DNA of 64,000 nt, taken from the NCBI GenBank assembly GCA_021773645.1, contig JAJFJU010000026.1, positions 62,001 to 126,000 on the forward strand, written 5' to 3'. Position 1 is the stretch's first letter. The number at the start of each line of letters is the position of its first letter. The stretch comes from Gammaproteobacteria bacterium (GTDB lineage: Bacteria > Pseudomonadota > Gammaproteobacteria > HK1). Below, in pieces: positions 52,911 through 62,163 of this stretch. Position numbers and translations under genes: made by a program. The notes under the pieces are model-generated. The model did no database searches, was not told the DNA's origin, and saw only the letters and a program-made list of their open reading frames with translations.

Positions 52911-53282
52911 CTACTCTACCTTTTGGCCGCCTACATAGGCCTGAATCTTGGCCGCAGTCACCGGCTTGGTAATAAAGTCGACTCCCGCAGCGGTGGCGCG
53001 CTCACGCACGCTCTCCTGGATGTTGGCGGTGAGTAATGCGATACGTGCATCGGGAAACTGGGGGCGTAGTTGGGAAATCAGTTCCAGCCCATCCATCCCC
53101 GGCATATTGAGATCAATGGTCATTACATCGATTGCCTGACCAGCGACCAACTGCAGTGCCTCAGCCCCATCGCCTGCCTCAATAAAGGTGCAGCCCGACA
53201 AGACCTCCTCTGCGAAGCGCCGAATCATTATCCGTGAAACTCGACTGTCATCGACAATCAGCATGGTATTTATTTCAACCAT
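52911..53282 (-). CDS. Single-domain response regulator (CheY-like)
   Basis: 123 aa receiver domain only. Acidic pocket Asp11-Asp12, phospho-acceptor Asp57 (MTIDLNMPGMDG), switch Thr in LLTANIQ and Lys in FITKPVTA. Placed between a STAS gene and cheC, it is the only stand-alone receiver in the visible operon, so it may be the flagellar CheY or a dedicated sink for this module. Its FliM-binding surface cannot be judged by eye. Confidence 0.9.
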   Translation of the reverse strand: MVEINTMLIVDDSRVSRIMIRRFAEEVLSGCTFIEAGDGAEALQLVAGQAIDVMTIDLNMPGMDGLELISQLRPQFPDARIALLTANIQESVRERATAAGVDFITKPVTAAKIQAYVGGQKVE

Positions 53283-53305
53283 GAAAACTCCCTTTCAAAG
53301 AGCAC

Positions 53306-53611
53306 TTACTGGATTTTCATTAGTTGCTGGAAATTGGCGATAGTGAGTACATTCTTCACCTCATCTCGACACCTAGTGATCGACAAATCCGCGGAATCGC
53401 CACCAGCGTAATCCCGCAAGATAAGCAACATGCCCAGTGCCGAGCTATCGAGATACTCCGTATCACCCAGATCAACAACGTATTTTCCGCCTTTCCCTGG
53501 CAGTTGTTCGTAGGCCTTTTTGAAATCCTGATGGGTACTAAAATCAAAGCGCCCACTCACACGAATGGTAATGGCACGACCGTTATCCGCTACTGTGGCA
53601 TTAACTGTCAC
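53306..53611 (-). CDS. STAS domain protein (anti-sigma factor antagonist type)
   Basis: 101 aa, single STAS domain. The phosphorylatable Ser is in LDSSALGML (Ser56 or Ser57). It starts with GTG, preceded by GGAGG at 8 bp. In partner-switching systems such proteins bind an anti-sigma kinase; none is encoded here, so within this operon it more likely relays signal between receptor-like and regulator proteins. Confidence 0.88.
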   Translation of the reverse strand: MTVNATVADNGRAITIRVSGRFDFSTHQDFKKAYEQLPGKGGKYVVDLGDTEYLDSSALGMLLILRDYAGGDSADLSITRCRDEVKNVLTIANFQQLMKIQ

Positions 53612-53657
53612 GATATTTCCTCCAATCTATAACTCATCGGGCTACTCTCGACCGATG

Positions 53658-54836
53658 CTAAAAAAGTTCCACTTCACCCTCCTCCATGGAGGCGTGCTCC
53701 ACCGGCTTATCCGGTGCCCGCTCAAGCTGTGCGTGATAACTATGGATATCGGCCTGCATCGCCACTATCGCGCCCTCAGCATCACCTGAAAAATTATTCA
53801 GGCGACCAAACAAATCATTATTCAATCCTTCCAAATGCCCGATACGACCTTGGGCATGGCCGGAAAGCTGACACACCATATCCTCGAACTGCAGAGAACG
53901 CACCGCACCGGCCACCGCGCCATCGATTTCCTGATTAATATCCGAGACCTCATCCAACTTGGCCGCCACTTCGCCGTTCATCTCCTGCAGCTTTTCCAGC
54001 ATGGCATCCACCCGGCCCTTGGCGGTGATGGCGTCACTCATGTCCTGCGAGGCCATATCACCGACGGTCTGTCGGGCGGTAGAAATAGAAGTCTTGGCAG
54101 TCTGTACCCGTGATCGGATCTGCTGATTGAATTCGGAAGAATGCACCGACAGCTTGCGTACCTCCGAAGCTACCACTGCAAATCCCCGCCCCGCCTCTCC
54201 CGCACGCGCGGCCTCAATAGCGGCATTCAGCGCCAACAGATTAGTCTGGTCTGCAATGGTCTCCACATCCTTCAACAGGACAAAAATTTCATCCATATGG
54301 CCAGCCATTTCATCGATGTAACTCACCGTCTGCATGCTCTGCTGACTAACCTGAACCACCATATCAATAAAGCCCTTCAGTACCGTCGAGGTCTCCTTAA
54401 CCACCGCATCCACACCCACCTCAGATCCCCCACCACCCACCTGCGAGATAGTTGACTCGACCAAATCTGCCTGACGCTGGGATTGTTCATGCAGACCGTG
54501 GAAACTCTCACTGAGGATCTGAACGGCGTTGGCTATTAACGACTGCACCTGCTGCATTTCACCACCCAGGCGATCGAGTTCGGAACCCCAGACTTGGTGA
54601 AGCTCCTCGGCGACCCCTAGCACCGGGACATTAGCGGACACCACCTCCGACACTGTCTCATCAACCGCCTCCGTTGCTTTTCCTGCCAGCAAGCTGTTTA
54701 TCAGCCAGGCGATTGCACTCAGCAGCAACAACACTAACCCCAGTCCCCAACCTTGCTGGCTATACAACCAAAGCAACCCAAGCACACTCACGCTCAGGGC
54801 CGGCCAGTAACTACGAATTATGGAAGCCGCCATCAT
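53658..54836 (-). CDS. Methyl-accepting chemotaxis-like protein without ligand domain
   Basis: 392 aa. Two N-terminal membrane helices with a tight turn (residues 8-24 and 30-50) and no periplasmic domain or HAMP. The signalling hairpin tip is near residues 190-225 ([33 protein letters not shown]). The helix after the tip is shorter and diverges ([15 protein letters not shown]). It ends in the acidic tail EEGEVELF. It probably responds to an internal or membrane signal rather than an external ligand. Grouped with STAS, receiver and cheC genes downstream. Confidence 0.88.
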   Translation of the reverse strand: MMAASIIRSYWPALSVSVLGLLWLYSQQGWGLGLVLLLLSAIAWLINSLLAGKATEAVDETVSEVVSANVPVLGVAEELHQVWGSELDRLGGEMQQVQSLIANAVQILSESFHGLHEQSQRQADLVESTISQVGGGGSEVGVDAVVKETSTVLKGFIDMVVQVSQQSMQTVSYIDEMAGHMDEIFVLLKDVETIADQTNLLALNAAIEAARAGEAGRGFAVVASEVRKLSVHSSEFNQQIRSRVQTAKTSISTARQTVGDMASQDMSDAITAKGRVDAMLEKLQEMNGEVAAKLDEVSDINQEIDGAVAGAVRSLQFEDMVCQLSGHAQGRIGHLEGLNNDLFGRLNNFSGDAEGAIVAMQADIHSYHAQLERAPDKPVEHASMEEGEVELF

Positions 54837-54924
54837 CTTTGCCTCAAAATCCCGAAATAATTCTCTTTAATTCCACCCATTACATCGCCCATTTTTCAAA
54901 AAACTTGAGTTAAAAACAGGCAAA

Positions 54925-56007
54925 TCAGCGCAGCGCCAGGGATAGTAAGCGCTCAGCGATGGCCTCCAACGGCAGCACCTCGTCCGTCGCCCCCAGCTTG
55001 ACCGCGGCACCAGGCATGCCCCATACCACGCTGCTCGCTTCATCCTGCGCCATAGTGGCGGCACCTGCCTCTAACATCGCCTTCATACCACGGGCACCAT
55101 CGTCACCCATACCAGTCAGAATCGCGGCTACCGCATTAGCACGGGCATATTTAGCCACCGAATTAAACAACACATCCACCGAAGGACGATGGCGATTTAC
55201 CGGATCACCATCGTGTACCTCACAAACATAACGGGCACCATCCCGTGTTAGCGCCAAATGGCGGCCACCGGGGGCAATATAGGCATGTCCCGGCAGGATC
55301 TGCTGGCCGTGCTCAGCCTCGCAGACATTCATGGGACAAGTCTCGTGCATACGCTGGGCAAAGGTGGCGCTGAATTTAGGGGGAATATGCTGGGTAATCA
55401 CGATACCCGGACCATCCGCTGGCAAGCGCAGCAACACCTCTTTGATAGCCTCGGTGCCGCCGGTGGAAGCACCGATGGCAATGATACGTTCGGTAGTGCG
55501 CATCCGCACCGCCGCCGAAACCCGCTGCACACTACCTGCAGCCGAAGGTTTGGTCGTCGGTGCGGCACGGGGACGCGCCATGGCCGCCGTCTTGACCTTG
55601 GAAACAATCTCCTCGGCAGAGGCATCCAGGCTATGGGCCAGGTCCATCTTTGGCTTGGCAACAAAATCAATGGCCCCCAACTCCAGTGCCTCCAGCGTCA
55701 CTTGGGCACCCTTTTCCGTCAGCGTGGACACCATCACCACCGGCATCGGGCGTAACCGCATCAAATTGCGCAAAAAGGTGATGCCATCCATCTTCGGCAT
55801 CTCCACATCCAGGGTCAGCACATCAGGGCGAAGCTTCTTAATCTTCTCCCGCGCCACAAAAGGGTCCGGCGCCGTACCCACTACCTCGATAGCCGGATCT
55901 GCCGATAACATCTTGCTCAACATCTGCCGCACTAGCGCGGCATCGTCCACGATGAGCACGCGTATAGGAGCATTCACTCCCGGGGAGTTGGTCGTATTCA
56001 TGTCCAT
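54925..56007 (-). CDS. cheB: Chemotaxis protein-glutamate methylesterase CheB
   Basis: 360 aa. Receiver domain with phospho-acceptor Asp67 ([12 protein letters not shown]), linker, and the C-terminal esterase with Ser181 ([10 protein letters not shown]), His207 (TQHIPP) and Asp near 303 ([11 protein letters not shown]). Removes methyl groups and deamidates receptors when phosphorylated by CheA. It follows cheD by 5 bp. Confidence 0.97.
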   Translation of the reverse strand: MDMNTTNSPGVNAPIRVLIVDDAALVRQMLSKMLSADPAIEVVGTAPDPFVAREKIKKLRPDVLTLDVEMPKMDGITFLRNLMRLRPMPVVMVSTLTEKGAQVTLEALELGAIDFVAKPKMDLAHSLDASAEEIVSKVKTAAMARPRAAPTTKPSAAGSVQRVSAAVRMRTTERIIAIGASTGGTEAIKEVLLRLPADGPGIVITQHIPPKFSATFAQRMHETCPMNVCEAEHGQQILPGHAYIAPGGRHLALTRDGARYVCEVHDGDPVNRHRPSVDVLFNSVAKYARANAVAAILTGMGDDGARGMKAMLEAGAATMAQDEASSVVWGMPGAAVKLGATDEVLPLEAIAERLLSLALR

Positions 56008-56012
56008 ATGCC

Positions 56013-56678
56013 TTAAAAGAGGTCAATCTCTCCCTCTGGGGGTTGTTCTTCAATGGTATGTTCATAATGACGCTCGCGCTCCATCAGCGTGTCATTGTGC
56101 AGCGAGCGAAGTTTGCGCATCAGCACCCGCCCGCTCGCGGGAAAATACAGTACCCGACGCGGGCAAATATCACCCAGATCCTCACCTGCAATCTCCAGTC
56201 CCTCCATCTCCAGATAGTGGCGCACAAAAGCGACATTACCCAGGCCCACTCCGCCGCCCACACGCATCACATCGGCACCGCCAAAAACCTTCACTTCCAA
56301 ATTCTCCCGCCTTCCACCGCGCTTCAAAATCGTGTTGATCAACTGCTCCATTGCCTGATTGCCATAGCGCGTGCTGGCACTCGCTGCGGTCCCGGCCCAG
56401 GCATCACTGCTTTTCTCCGTGGCCTTGGGCAGCATAAAATGATTCATCCCACCCACACCAAAAACCCGATCCCGGATACAGGCAGAGATACAAGAACCCA
56501 GCACCGTGGCAATCATTTCGCTGCCATCGTTCACGTAATATTCACCAGGCAGGATCTTGGCCGCAAAAGTGCCATGGCGACGATCCCAGTAGCGGTTGAT
56601 ATGTTCAAAGCCAGGCATCACCGGTGGTGGCTTCGGCCTCAGCTTCCTCACCCTACGCTGCTGCAAAATCGCCTCCAT
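56013..56678 (-). CDS. cheD: Chemoreceptor glutamine deamidase CheD
   Basis: 221 aa from the ATG at 56678, which overlaps the cheR stop by 1 base (TGATG). Catalytic Cys in [10 protein letters not shown], His in GMNHFMLP and Thr/Ser in later strands. It extends past the common 160 residues with an N-terminal basic region and a C-terminal tail ending EGEIDLF. CheD deamidates receptor glutamines and stimulates CheC; both partners are here. Confidence 0.94.
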   Translation of the reverse strand: MEAILQQRRVRKLRPKPPPVMPGFEHINRYWDRRHGTFAAKILPGEYYVNDGSEMIATVLGSCISACIRDRVFGVGGMNHFMLPKATEKSSDAWAGTAASASTRYGNQAMEQLINTILKRGGRRENLEVKVFGGADVMRVGGGVGLGNVAFVRHYLEMEGLEIAGEDLGDICPRRVLYFPASGRVLMRKLRSLHNDTLMERERHYEHTIEEQPPEGEIDLF

Positions 56679-57532
56679 CAATCCACCCTCTGATAGATAG
56701 TCTGGTGCAATAAGCGATACTTATCGGTCACCCCGGCCAAGGTCTCGGAATGGCCTATGAACAGGTAGCTACCCGGTGGCTGCAGCTTGGCAAAGCGTGC
56801 GAACAACTTGCGCTGGGTGTCCTTGTCAAAGTAGATCACCACGTTGCGACAAAAGATGATGTCCAAGGGACCGTGCATGGGCCAGGCGGTCATCAGGTTG
56901 AGCTGGCGAAAACTCAGCAGTTGTTGCAACTCTGGGTTCACCCGCACTTGCCCGACGCTCTGCCCGCGTCCCTTACGAAACCAGCGCCGCAGGCAGGAAC
57001 CCTCCAGCCCCTCGACCCGCTCGGAGCGGTACACCCCCTGTGCCCCGGTGGCGACCATATTGGAATCAAGATCCGTTGCCAGAATTTTAAGATCGCAATT
57101 GGGGCTACGCGCCAACACCTCGACGGCGGTAATGGCAATGGAATACGGCTCCTCACCACTGGAGCAACCCGCCGACCACAAACGCACCCGTCCGGAACCG
57201 CGGTTACGGGCAATCACCTCTGGCAGTGCGGTCTCGCGCAGGAAATCAAAATGATGGCTCTCACGGAAGAAGGAGGTGAGATTGGTGGTAATGGCGTTAA
57301 CAAAATCCTCGAACTCTTCGCCGGGGTCACTCTCCAGCAGATCACAATATTGAGAGAAATTCTGTAGCCCCAGGGTTCTGAGACGGCGGGTCAAACGACC
57401 GTAGATCAGTTGCTGCTTGGCATCGGACAAGCTGATGCCGGTATGCTCGCCAACCAGATTACGCAAGCGATCAAAATCATCTTTGGTAAAGACAAATTCC
57501 TTGGCTTTCGCCTGCATGTTAATCACGGCCAT
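56678..57532 (-). CDS. cheR: Chemotaxis protein methyltransferase CheR
   Basis: 284 aa. N-terminal helical domain (FDRLRNLVGEHTGISL), SAM-binding motif LWSAGCSSGEEPYSIA and FCRNVVIYFD near the C-terminus. Methylates receptor glutamates. The beta-subdomain that binds C-terminal receptor pentapeptides lies in the middle; the Aer-like receptor upstream ends in EWEEF, a plausible ligand. It follows the STAS gene by 10 bp. Confidence 0.96.
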   Translation of the reverse strand: MAVINMQAKAKEFVFTKDDFDRLRNLVGEHTGISLSDAKQQLIYGRLTRRLRTLGLQNFSQYCDLLESDPGEEFEDFVNAITTNLTSFFRESHHFDFLRETALPEVIARNRGSGRVRLWSAGCSSGEEPYSIAITAVEVLARSPNCDLKILATDLDSNMVATGAQGVYRSERVEGLEGSCLRRWFRKGRGQSVGQVRVNPELQQLLSFRQLNLMTAWPMHGPLDIIFCRNVVIYFDKDTQRKLFARFAKLQPPGSYLFIGHSETLAGVTDKYRLLHQTIYQRVD

Positions 57533-57542
57533 CGGCTTAGCT

Positions 57543-57983
57543 CTATAGCAGATGAGCCCCTAGACCCAGCAAACGCACGGCATCACCAAACGATTCAGAA
57601 GGTGTGGACCAGCTCAGCTCCCGCTCCTGAATCTTCAGTGCAATGGCAAAGGCGCTCAAGGCCTGCAGGGTGGCCGTATCCACACTCTCCACGGAACTGG
57701 TATCGATCGCTACCGCGCCATCGCCTTGTAGTAGGGCCGTGAGTGTTTCTGCCAATTCCGCAACCCCGGCGATCCCCGCACGCGCTTCCAGTTGTAATGG
57801 ATTTTCAGTGCTCATTTCATTCTCCGCCTCGGACGCTAGCTCTGGCTCTGGTACTGCCATATTCACTTCTGCGGGTACCGGCGCTGCCTCCTCCGCTATG
57901 GGTTCCGGTGCTGCTGGCGACTCCGCAAATAGCGCCGCCAGCGGGTCATCTCCCATGGAAGGCCGGGGCACACGTTTGACCAC
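57543..57983 (-). CDS. STAS domain protein with acidic N-terminal extension
   Basis: 146 aa, starting with GTG at 57983, one base inside the ParA-like stop. About 55 residues of Ala/Glu/Pro-rich low-complexity sequence precede a STAS domain (residues 60-146). The usual phospho-Ser loop reads VDTATLQAL, with Thr at the expected place. Similar proteins are found beside cheR or cheA in other Gammaproteobacteria, and no function is established. Might act as a scaffold or switch. Confidence 0.82.
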   Translation of the reverse strand: MVKRVPRPSMGDDPLAALFAESPAAPEPIAEEAAPVPAEVNMAVPEPELASEAENEMSTENPLQLEARAGIAGVAELAETLTALLQGDGAVAIDTSSVESVDTATLQALSAFAIALKIQERELSWSTPSESFGDAVRLLGLGAHLL

Positions 57984-58738
57984 TACATCATCCGCCCATC
58001 AATAAGATCACGGGCCAGGGCGTGATAATCCAAAGCGCCGTTACTACGCCGCCGATATTCAAAAATTGTTTTGCCGTGGCTGGGGCATTCAGCCAACGCA
58101 CTCACCTCCCGTATGGGGGTAGCAAAAACCTCTCCCGGGAAATAGTTTTGCAGCTTCTCCCGCACCTCGCGGGCCAGACGGCGACGCTGGTGATAACGGG
58201 TCAGCACGATGGAGCGAGCGATGCCGCGCTTGAGCAGTCCTTCCAGGCGTTTGCAGGTATTGACCAGATACACTAGGCCGCGCAAGCCGAGATAATCCCC
58301 GGGTACAGGCACCAGAATCTCGTCACTGGCCACCAGTGCATTGACTACCAGCAAACCAGAGGCTGGCGGACAGTCCAGCAGCACAAAGTCCTGGTCATCA
58401 AAATGGCCGTTGAGGGCCTCGCGCAGCTTAAAGCCCCGCGCCGCCCCGCCCTGAGCAAGTAATTCCACATCTCCTAGGCGCGGTCCAGATGGCACCAGAT
58501 GGAGGCCGTCACGCACCTCCAAACGATAATCATTGATATCCGCATCCTCCAGCAGCACCTCATCCATACCAGGTAGCGGGGTGTCATTCACCCCCAGACT
58601 GGCGGCCAGATGGCCTTGGGGATCGATGTCGATCACGGTCACTTTTTTTCCCGCCAGCACCAAAGCATGGGCCAGATTTACGGTGGTGGTGGTCTTGCCC
58701 ACCCCACCTTTCTGGTTAACCACGGCCATCATCTGCAT
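57983..58738 (-). CDS. ParA-like ATPase in chemotaxis operon
   Basis: 251 aa. Deviant Walker A KGGVGKTTT (residues 10-18), Walker A' DIDPQGHLAASLG and Walker B VLLDCPPASG. No N-terminal DNA-binding extension, so the short type. In Vibrio and Rhodobacter, ParA-like proteins (ParC, PpfA) in chemotaxis operons position receptor arrays at the pole or share them between daughter cells; the same role is inferred here. No ParB or ParP was found in the window. Start ATG 58738; 58732 or 58729 also possible. Confidence 0.88.
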   Translation of the reverse strand: MQMMAVVNQKGGVGKTTTTVNLAHALVLAGKKVTVIDIDPQGHLAASLGVNDTPLPGMDEVLLEDADINDYRLEVRDGLHLVPSGPRLGDVELLAQGGAARGFKLREALNGHFDDQDFVLLDCPPASGLLVVNALVASDEILVPVPGDYLGLRGLVYLVNTCKRLEGLLKRGIARSIVLTRYHQRRRLAREVREKLQNYFPGEVFATPIREVSALAECPSHGKTIFEYRRRSNGALDYHALARDLIDGRMM

Positions 58739-58787
58739 GGCACTATCCCTTTCACTGACGATCTAGTCGAAACCGCAAATACCTGCC

Positions 58788-61595
58788 TCAGAATTCCTCC
58801 CATTCACCCTCATCCTCACCACCAGAAGCCTTGGGCATCGCTACCGGCTTCGATGCACTGGCCGGACGTTTTAGCCGGCTGACCTTGGCAGAGCGGGCCG
58901 TTACCGCCTGCACCGCGGCCATCACCGGCTCATCGTCCTCACCATTAGAGAAGAAGGAGGTGAGTTGCTGCATAGTCTGGGCCTGTTCGCCCATGGCCTC
59001 ACTGGCCGCCGCCGCCTCTTCCACCAGCGCGGCGTTTTGCTGGGTCATCTCATCCATATGCATCACCGCCTTGTTCACCTGCTCGATGCCCATGGATTGC
59101 TCCTGACTGGCGGCGGCGATCTCGGCAATGATGTCGCTCACCTTCTTCACCGCGGTGACAATCTCGCCCAGGGATTCACCGGACTGGTTCACCAGTTCGG
59201 TACCATCCTCCACCTTGGTCACACTGTCCTGAATCAGCCCTTTAATCTCCTTGGCGGCAGTGGCACTGCGGCCAGCGAGATTACGCACCTCACTGGCTAC
59301 CACGGCAAAGCCGCGGCCCTGCTCGCCGGCCCGCGCCGCCTCTACCGCGGCGTTAAGCGCTAGCAGATTGGTCTGGAAGGCGATCTCATCGATGACCCCA
59401 ATGATGTCGGCGATCTTCTTGCTGGAGCTATTGATCTCCTGCATGGCGGTCACCGCATTGCCCACTACATCGCCACCTTGTTCCGCCTGGTCCCGCGCAC
59501 TGGCAGCCAGTTGATTAGCCTGGCGGGCATTGTCGGCGTTTTGTTTGGTGGTGCTGGTCATCTCCTCCATGCTGGAAGCGGTCTGCTCCAAGCTGGAGGC
59601 CTGCTCCTCGGTGCGCTGGCTGAGATCGGTATTGCCTTGGGCAATCTCATTCGCACCGCTATACACCGAAGATGCCGCCTCCTTGATCTCGCCAATAACC
59701 TCCGTGAGCTTATCCACGGTAGCGTTGGTGTCGGCCTGCAATCGACCGAAGATGCCATCATATTCCCCATCGATATTGTGGCTGAGATCTCCCTGAGCCA
59801 GAGCGGAGAGCACCTGCTGGGTATCGTTTATCACCCGTTCGTTGACATCTACCAACTCATTGACGCCGGAAGACAAGGTAGCGAAGAAACCCTGCTTATT
59901 CTCGGTGGCAATGCGTTGACTCAAATCCCCGGCCAGTGCCGCAGTCACCATGGATTGAACCTCCGCCTCCACCGCTACTTCCTCACTGCGATCGGCCCAC
60001 TCCACCACCGTACCCAGGCGCGTGCCATCGGCATCATTCACCGGATTGGCGATGAATTTAAAGGTATGGCCACCTACCTGGAACTCGGCCTTATGAGTAC
60101 CTTTCAACTCAGCTACCACACGTTGCTGATGGCCCGGGTCCTTGTGGAAGGCATCAATATTGGTATTCACCAATTGCTCGGCCTTGAAGTCCGGCAGATC
60201 CTCGCGGATATCCTCCTCCGCCTCACTGAACATCTGCTGCAGCGCGGCGTTGACGTAAATGATGTTGTTGTCCGCGTCGGCCACCATCACCGAGGCAGAG
60301 ACATTATCCAACGCCACCTTGATACGCCCGGACTCCGTAGCCTTTTCACGAGCATCCATCACATCAAAGCCCAACTTCACCTGCATGGACTTGAGGTTCT
60401 TGGTCATACGCCCCACTTCGTCATCATTGTCGGTCGTCACCCAATCAAAGTAATTACCCTCGGATACCCGCTTGAGGGCGGTTCTGACCTGCGCGATACG
60501 GCTGACAAAGGAGCGCAACACAAAGAAACTGAGCACCCCGGAGATCAACAGACCCGCCAACAGAAACTCCAGGGAAAGGTTGCGGGCAACGTGGAAGGCC
60601 GCGGTCGCAGCATCGGCCTCCTCAGTACTCACGCGACCCTGAATCTCCAGCATCTTCTGCTGGGTGGCCACTAGCACCTCATAGTCCTGCTTACCCACCA
60701 CCTCGACCAGGTGCCCGACTTCCATCATATTGCCATTGGCAAGTGCACGTTCTACCGGCTCCACCACCTCATGCTCATAGGCCGAAACAGCGGCCATCAG
60801 GGCATCCAAGGCCGCTTTTTCTTCACCAGCCAGATCCGTGGTTGCAACAAACTTCAGTTGCTCATCAACCCGGCCACGCAAGGCCCTTAACTCCGCCTCC
60901 ACACGCCGCTGATCTTGCTGACCCGCATCCAGACGAACCTCGGCAATCAGGGCACGACCCTCGGCAAGTTCCTTGTTGATACTGCCGATAGCACGGGCAA
61001 CCGCTCCGTCGTTGATGGCCATCAACAGACCTTCATTAGCGTCTTTAAGGCCATTGGCCCCCACCAGCCAGGTGCCAAAGGCAAACAGCGCCAGAAAGCC
61101 CAAGGTCCCGGCCAGCTTCTGCCAAACCTTAAGGCCCGCAAAAATATTCAGGCGCTGGCTCCAGCTTTTGACCCCAAGCTTGGCCTCTCCCCGATTAATA
61201 GCCTGATAAAGATCTTCCGCCGCACGAATCTGCTCGCGGCTGGGTTTGCTACGGGTAGACATGTATTCCACCGTGCGGCCGTTTTCTGTTACCGCTGCCA
61301 CATTGGCCTGGACCCAGTAATAATCACCGTTTTTACAGCGATTCTTCACGATCCCGGTCCAGGGGTCCCCCTTCGCCATGGTGTCCCAAAGGTCCTGAAA
61401 GGCCGCCGCCGGCATATCCGGGTGGCGCACAATGTTGTGGTTCTTGCCCAGCAACTCGGCCTCGGAAAAGCCACTAATGGCAATAAAATCGCGGTTGGCG
61501 TAGGTAATTCGCCCTTTGAGGTCGGTCTTGGAAACCAGCACCTGGCCGTCCTGCATGGTGTGCTCGGTATCGGTAATCGGCATATTGGTTCTCAT
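58788..61595 (-). CDS. Aer-like methyl-accepting chemotaxis protein with two PAS domains
   Basis: 935 aa. PAS 1 (about residues 15-120) resembles the FAD-binding PAS of Aer ([13 protein letters not shown] and [15 protein letters not shown]), so it may sense redox or oxygen. Membrane helices at about 165-185 and 345-365 flank a four-helix-bundle region. HAMP follows (370-415), then PAS 2 (about 430-545), a second HAMP-like region, and the signalling domain (about 620-880) with the tip [30 protein letters not shown] across residues near 755-785. The tail EWEEF fits the CheR-binding type x-W-x-x-F. Overlaps cheW by 4 bp. Confidence 0.93.
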   Translation of the reverse strand: MRTNMPITDTEHTMQDGQVLVSKTDLKGRITYANRDFIAISGFSEAELLGKNHNIVRHPDMPAAAFQDLWDTMAKGDPWTGIVKNRCKNGDYYWVQANVAAVTENGRTVEYMSTRSKPSREQIRAAEDLYQAINRGEAKLGVKSWSQRLNIFAGLKVWQKLAGTLGFLALFAFGTWLVGANGLKDANEGLLMAINDGAVARAIGSINKELAEGRALIAEVRLDAGQQDQRRVEAELRALRGRVDEQLKFVATTDLAGEEKAALDALMAAVSAYEHEVVEPVERALANGNMMEVGHLVEVVGKQDYEVLVATQQKMLEIQGRVSTEEADAATAAFHVARNLSLEFLLAGLLISGVLSFFVLRSFVSRIAQVRTALKRVSEGNYFDWVTTDNDDEVGRMTKNLKSMQVKLGFDVMDAREKATESGRIKVALDNVSASVMVADADNNIIYVNAALQQMFSEAEEDIREDLPDFKAEQLVNTNIDAFHKDPGHQQRVVAELKGTHKAEFQVGGHTFKFIANPVNDADGTRLGTVVEWADRSEEVAVEAEVQSMVTAALAGDLSQRIATENKQGFFATLSSGVNELVDVNERVINDTQQVLSALAQGDLSHNIDGEYDGIFGRLQADTNATVDKLTEVIGEIKEAASSVYSGANEIAQGNTDLSQRTEEQASSLEQTASSMEEMTSTTKQNADNARQANQLAASARDQAEQGGDVVGNAVTAMQEINSSSKKIADIIGVIDEIAFQTNLLALNAAVEAARAGEQGRGFAVVASEVRNLAGRSATAAKEIKGLIQDSVTKVEDGTELVNQSGESLGEIVTAVKKVSDIIAEIAAASQEQSMGIEQVNKAVMHMDEMTQQNAALVEEAAAASEAMGEQAQTMQQLTSFFSNGEDDEPVMAAVQAVTARSAKVSRLKRPASASKPVAMPKASGGEDEGEWEEF

Positions 61596-62146
61596 GACGT
61601 TTCTTCCTCATTTTCTGATCCGGCATAAGCGGATACTTCGTTATCACCCAGAGAGCCCAGCAGGCCCCCGTTAATAAGGCGATCAATATCCAGGAGGATT
61701 AACATCTTGTCCCCCACGGTGACCAGACCGCTGATAAAATCGGTCCCAATGGTGGAGCCTAGATCCGGTGGTGGCTGGCGCTCCTTTTCAGTGACGGTAT
61801 GCACATCGGAGACCGCATCCACGACGATGCCGACGGTGCGCTCACGATCCTCATCCATCACCTTGACCACGATCACCACGGTGGTGGGACCAAAGTCGAA
61901 ATCAGGTAGTCCAAAGCGTTTGCGCAGATCTACGATGGGCACCACCGCACCACGCAGATTTATCACTCCCAGCACAAAGGGCGGGGTGTTGGGAATTTCA
62001 GTGGCTGGTTCCCAGCCTTGAATGCCGTGAACCCGCAGGATCTCCACCCCGTACTCCTCCTTCCCGAGCAGAAAGGTGAGGTACTGGCCATTGCCCATGG
62101 CCATCTCCGCTTCGCTCCCAAGGCTCTGTGCCTGTGCTTCACTCAT
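61592..62146 (-). CDS. cheW: Chemotaxis coupling protein CheW
   Basis: 184 aa. The ATG at 62146 has GGAG 7 bp upstream and is preferred over the TTG at 62158. SH3-like beta domains with the motif [22 protein letters not shown], which binds receptor and CheA. Ends in a 20-residue acidic extension. It lies 17 bp after cheA. Confidence 0.96.
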   Translation of the reverse strand: MSEAQAQSLGSEAEMAMGNGQYLTFLLGKEEYGVEILRVHGIQGWEPATEIPNTPPFVLGVINLRGAVVPIVDLRKRFGLPDFDFGPTTVVIVVKVMDEDRERTVGIVVDAVSDVHTVTEKERQPPPDLGSTIGTDFISGLVTVGDKMLILLDIDRLINGGLLGSLGDNEVSAYAGSENEEETS

Positions 62147-62163
62147 GCTTATCTCCAACGCCC

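Noticed and set aside
59478-60674. 398-codon open frame on the plus strand opposite the Aer-like receptor gene
   Set aside because: It has no recognisable domain and odd composition, and the minus strand carries a clear chemoreceptor over the same bases. High GC at third positions of the true gene keeps the opposite frame open.
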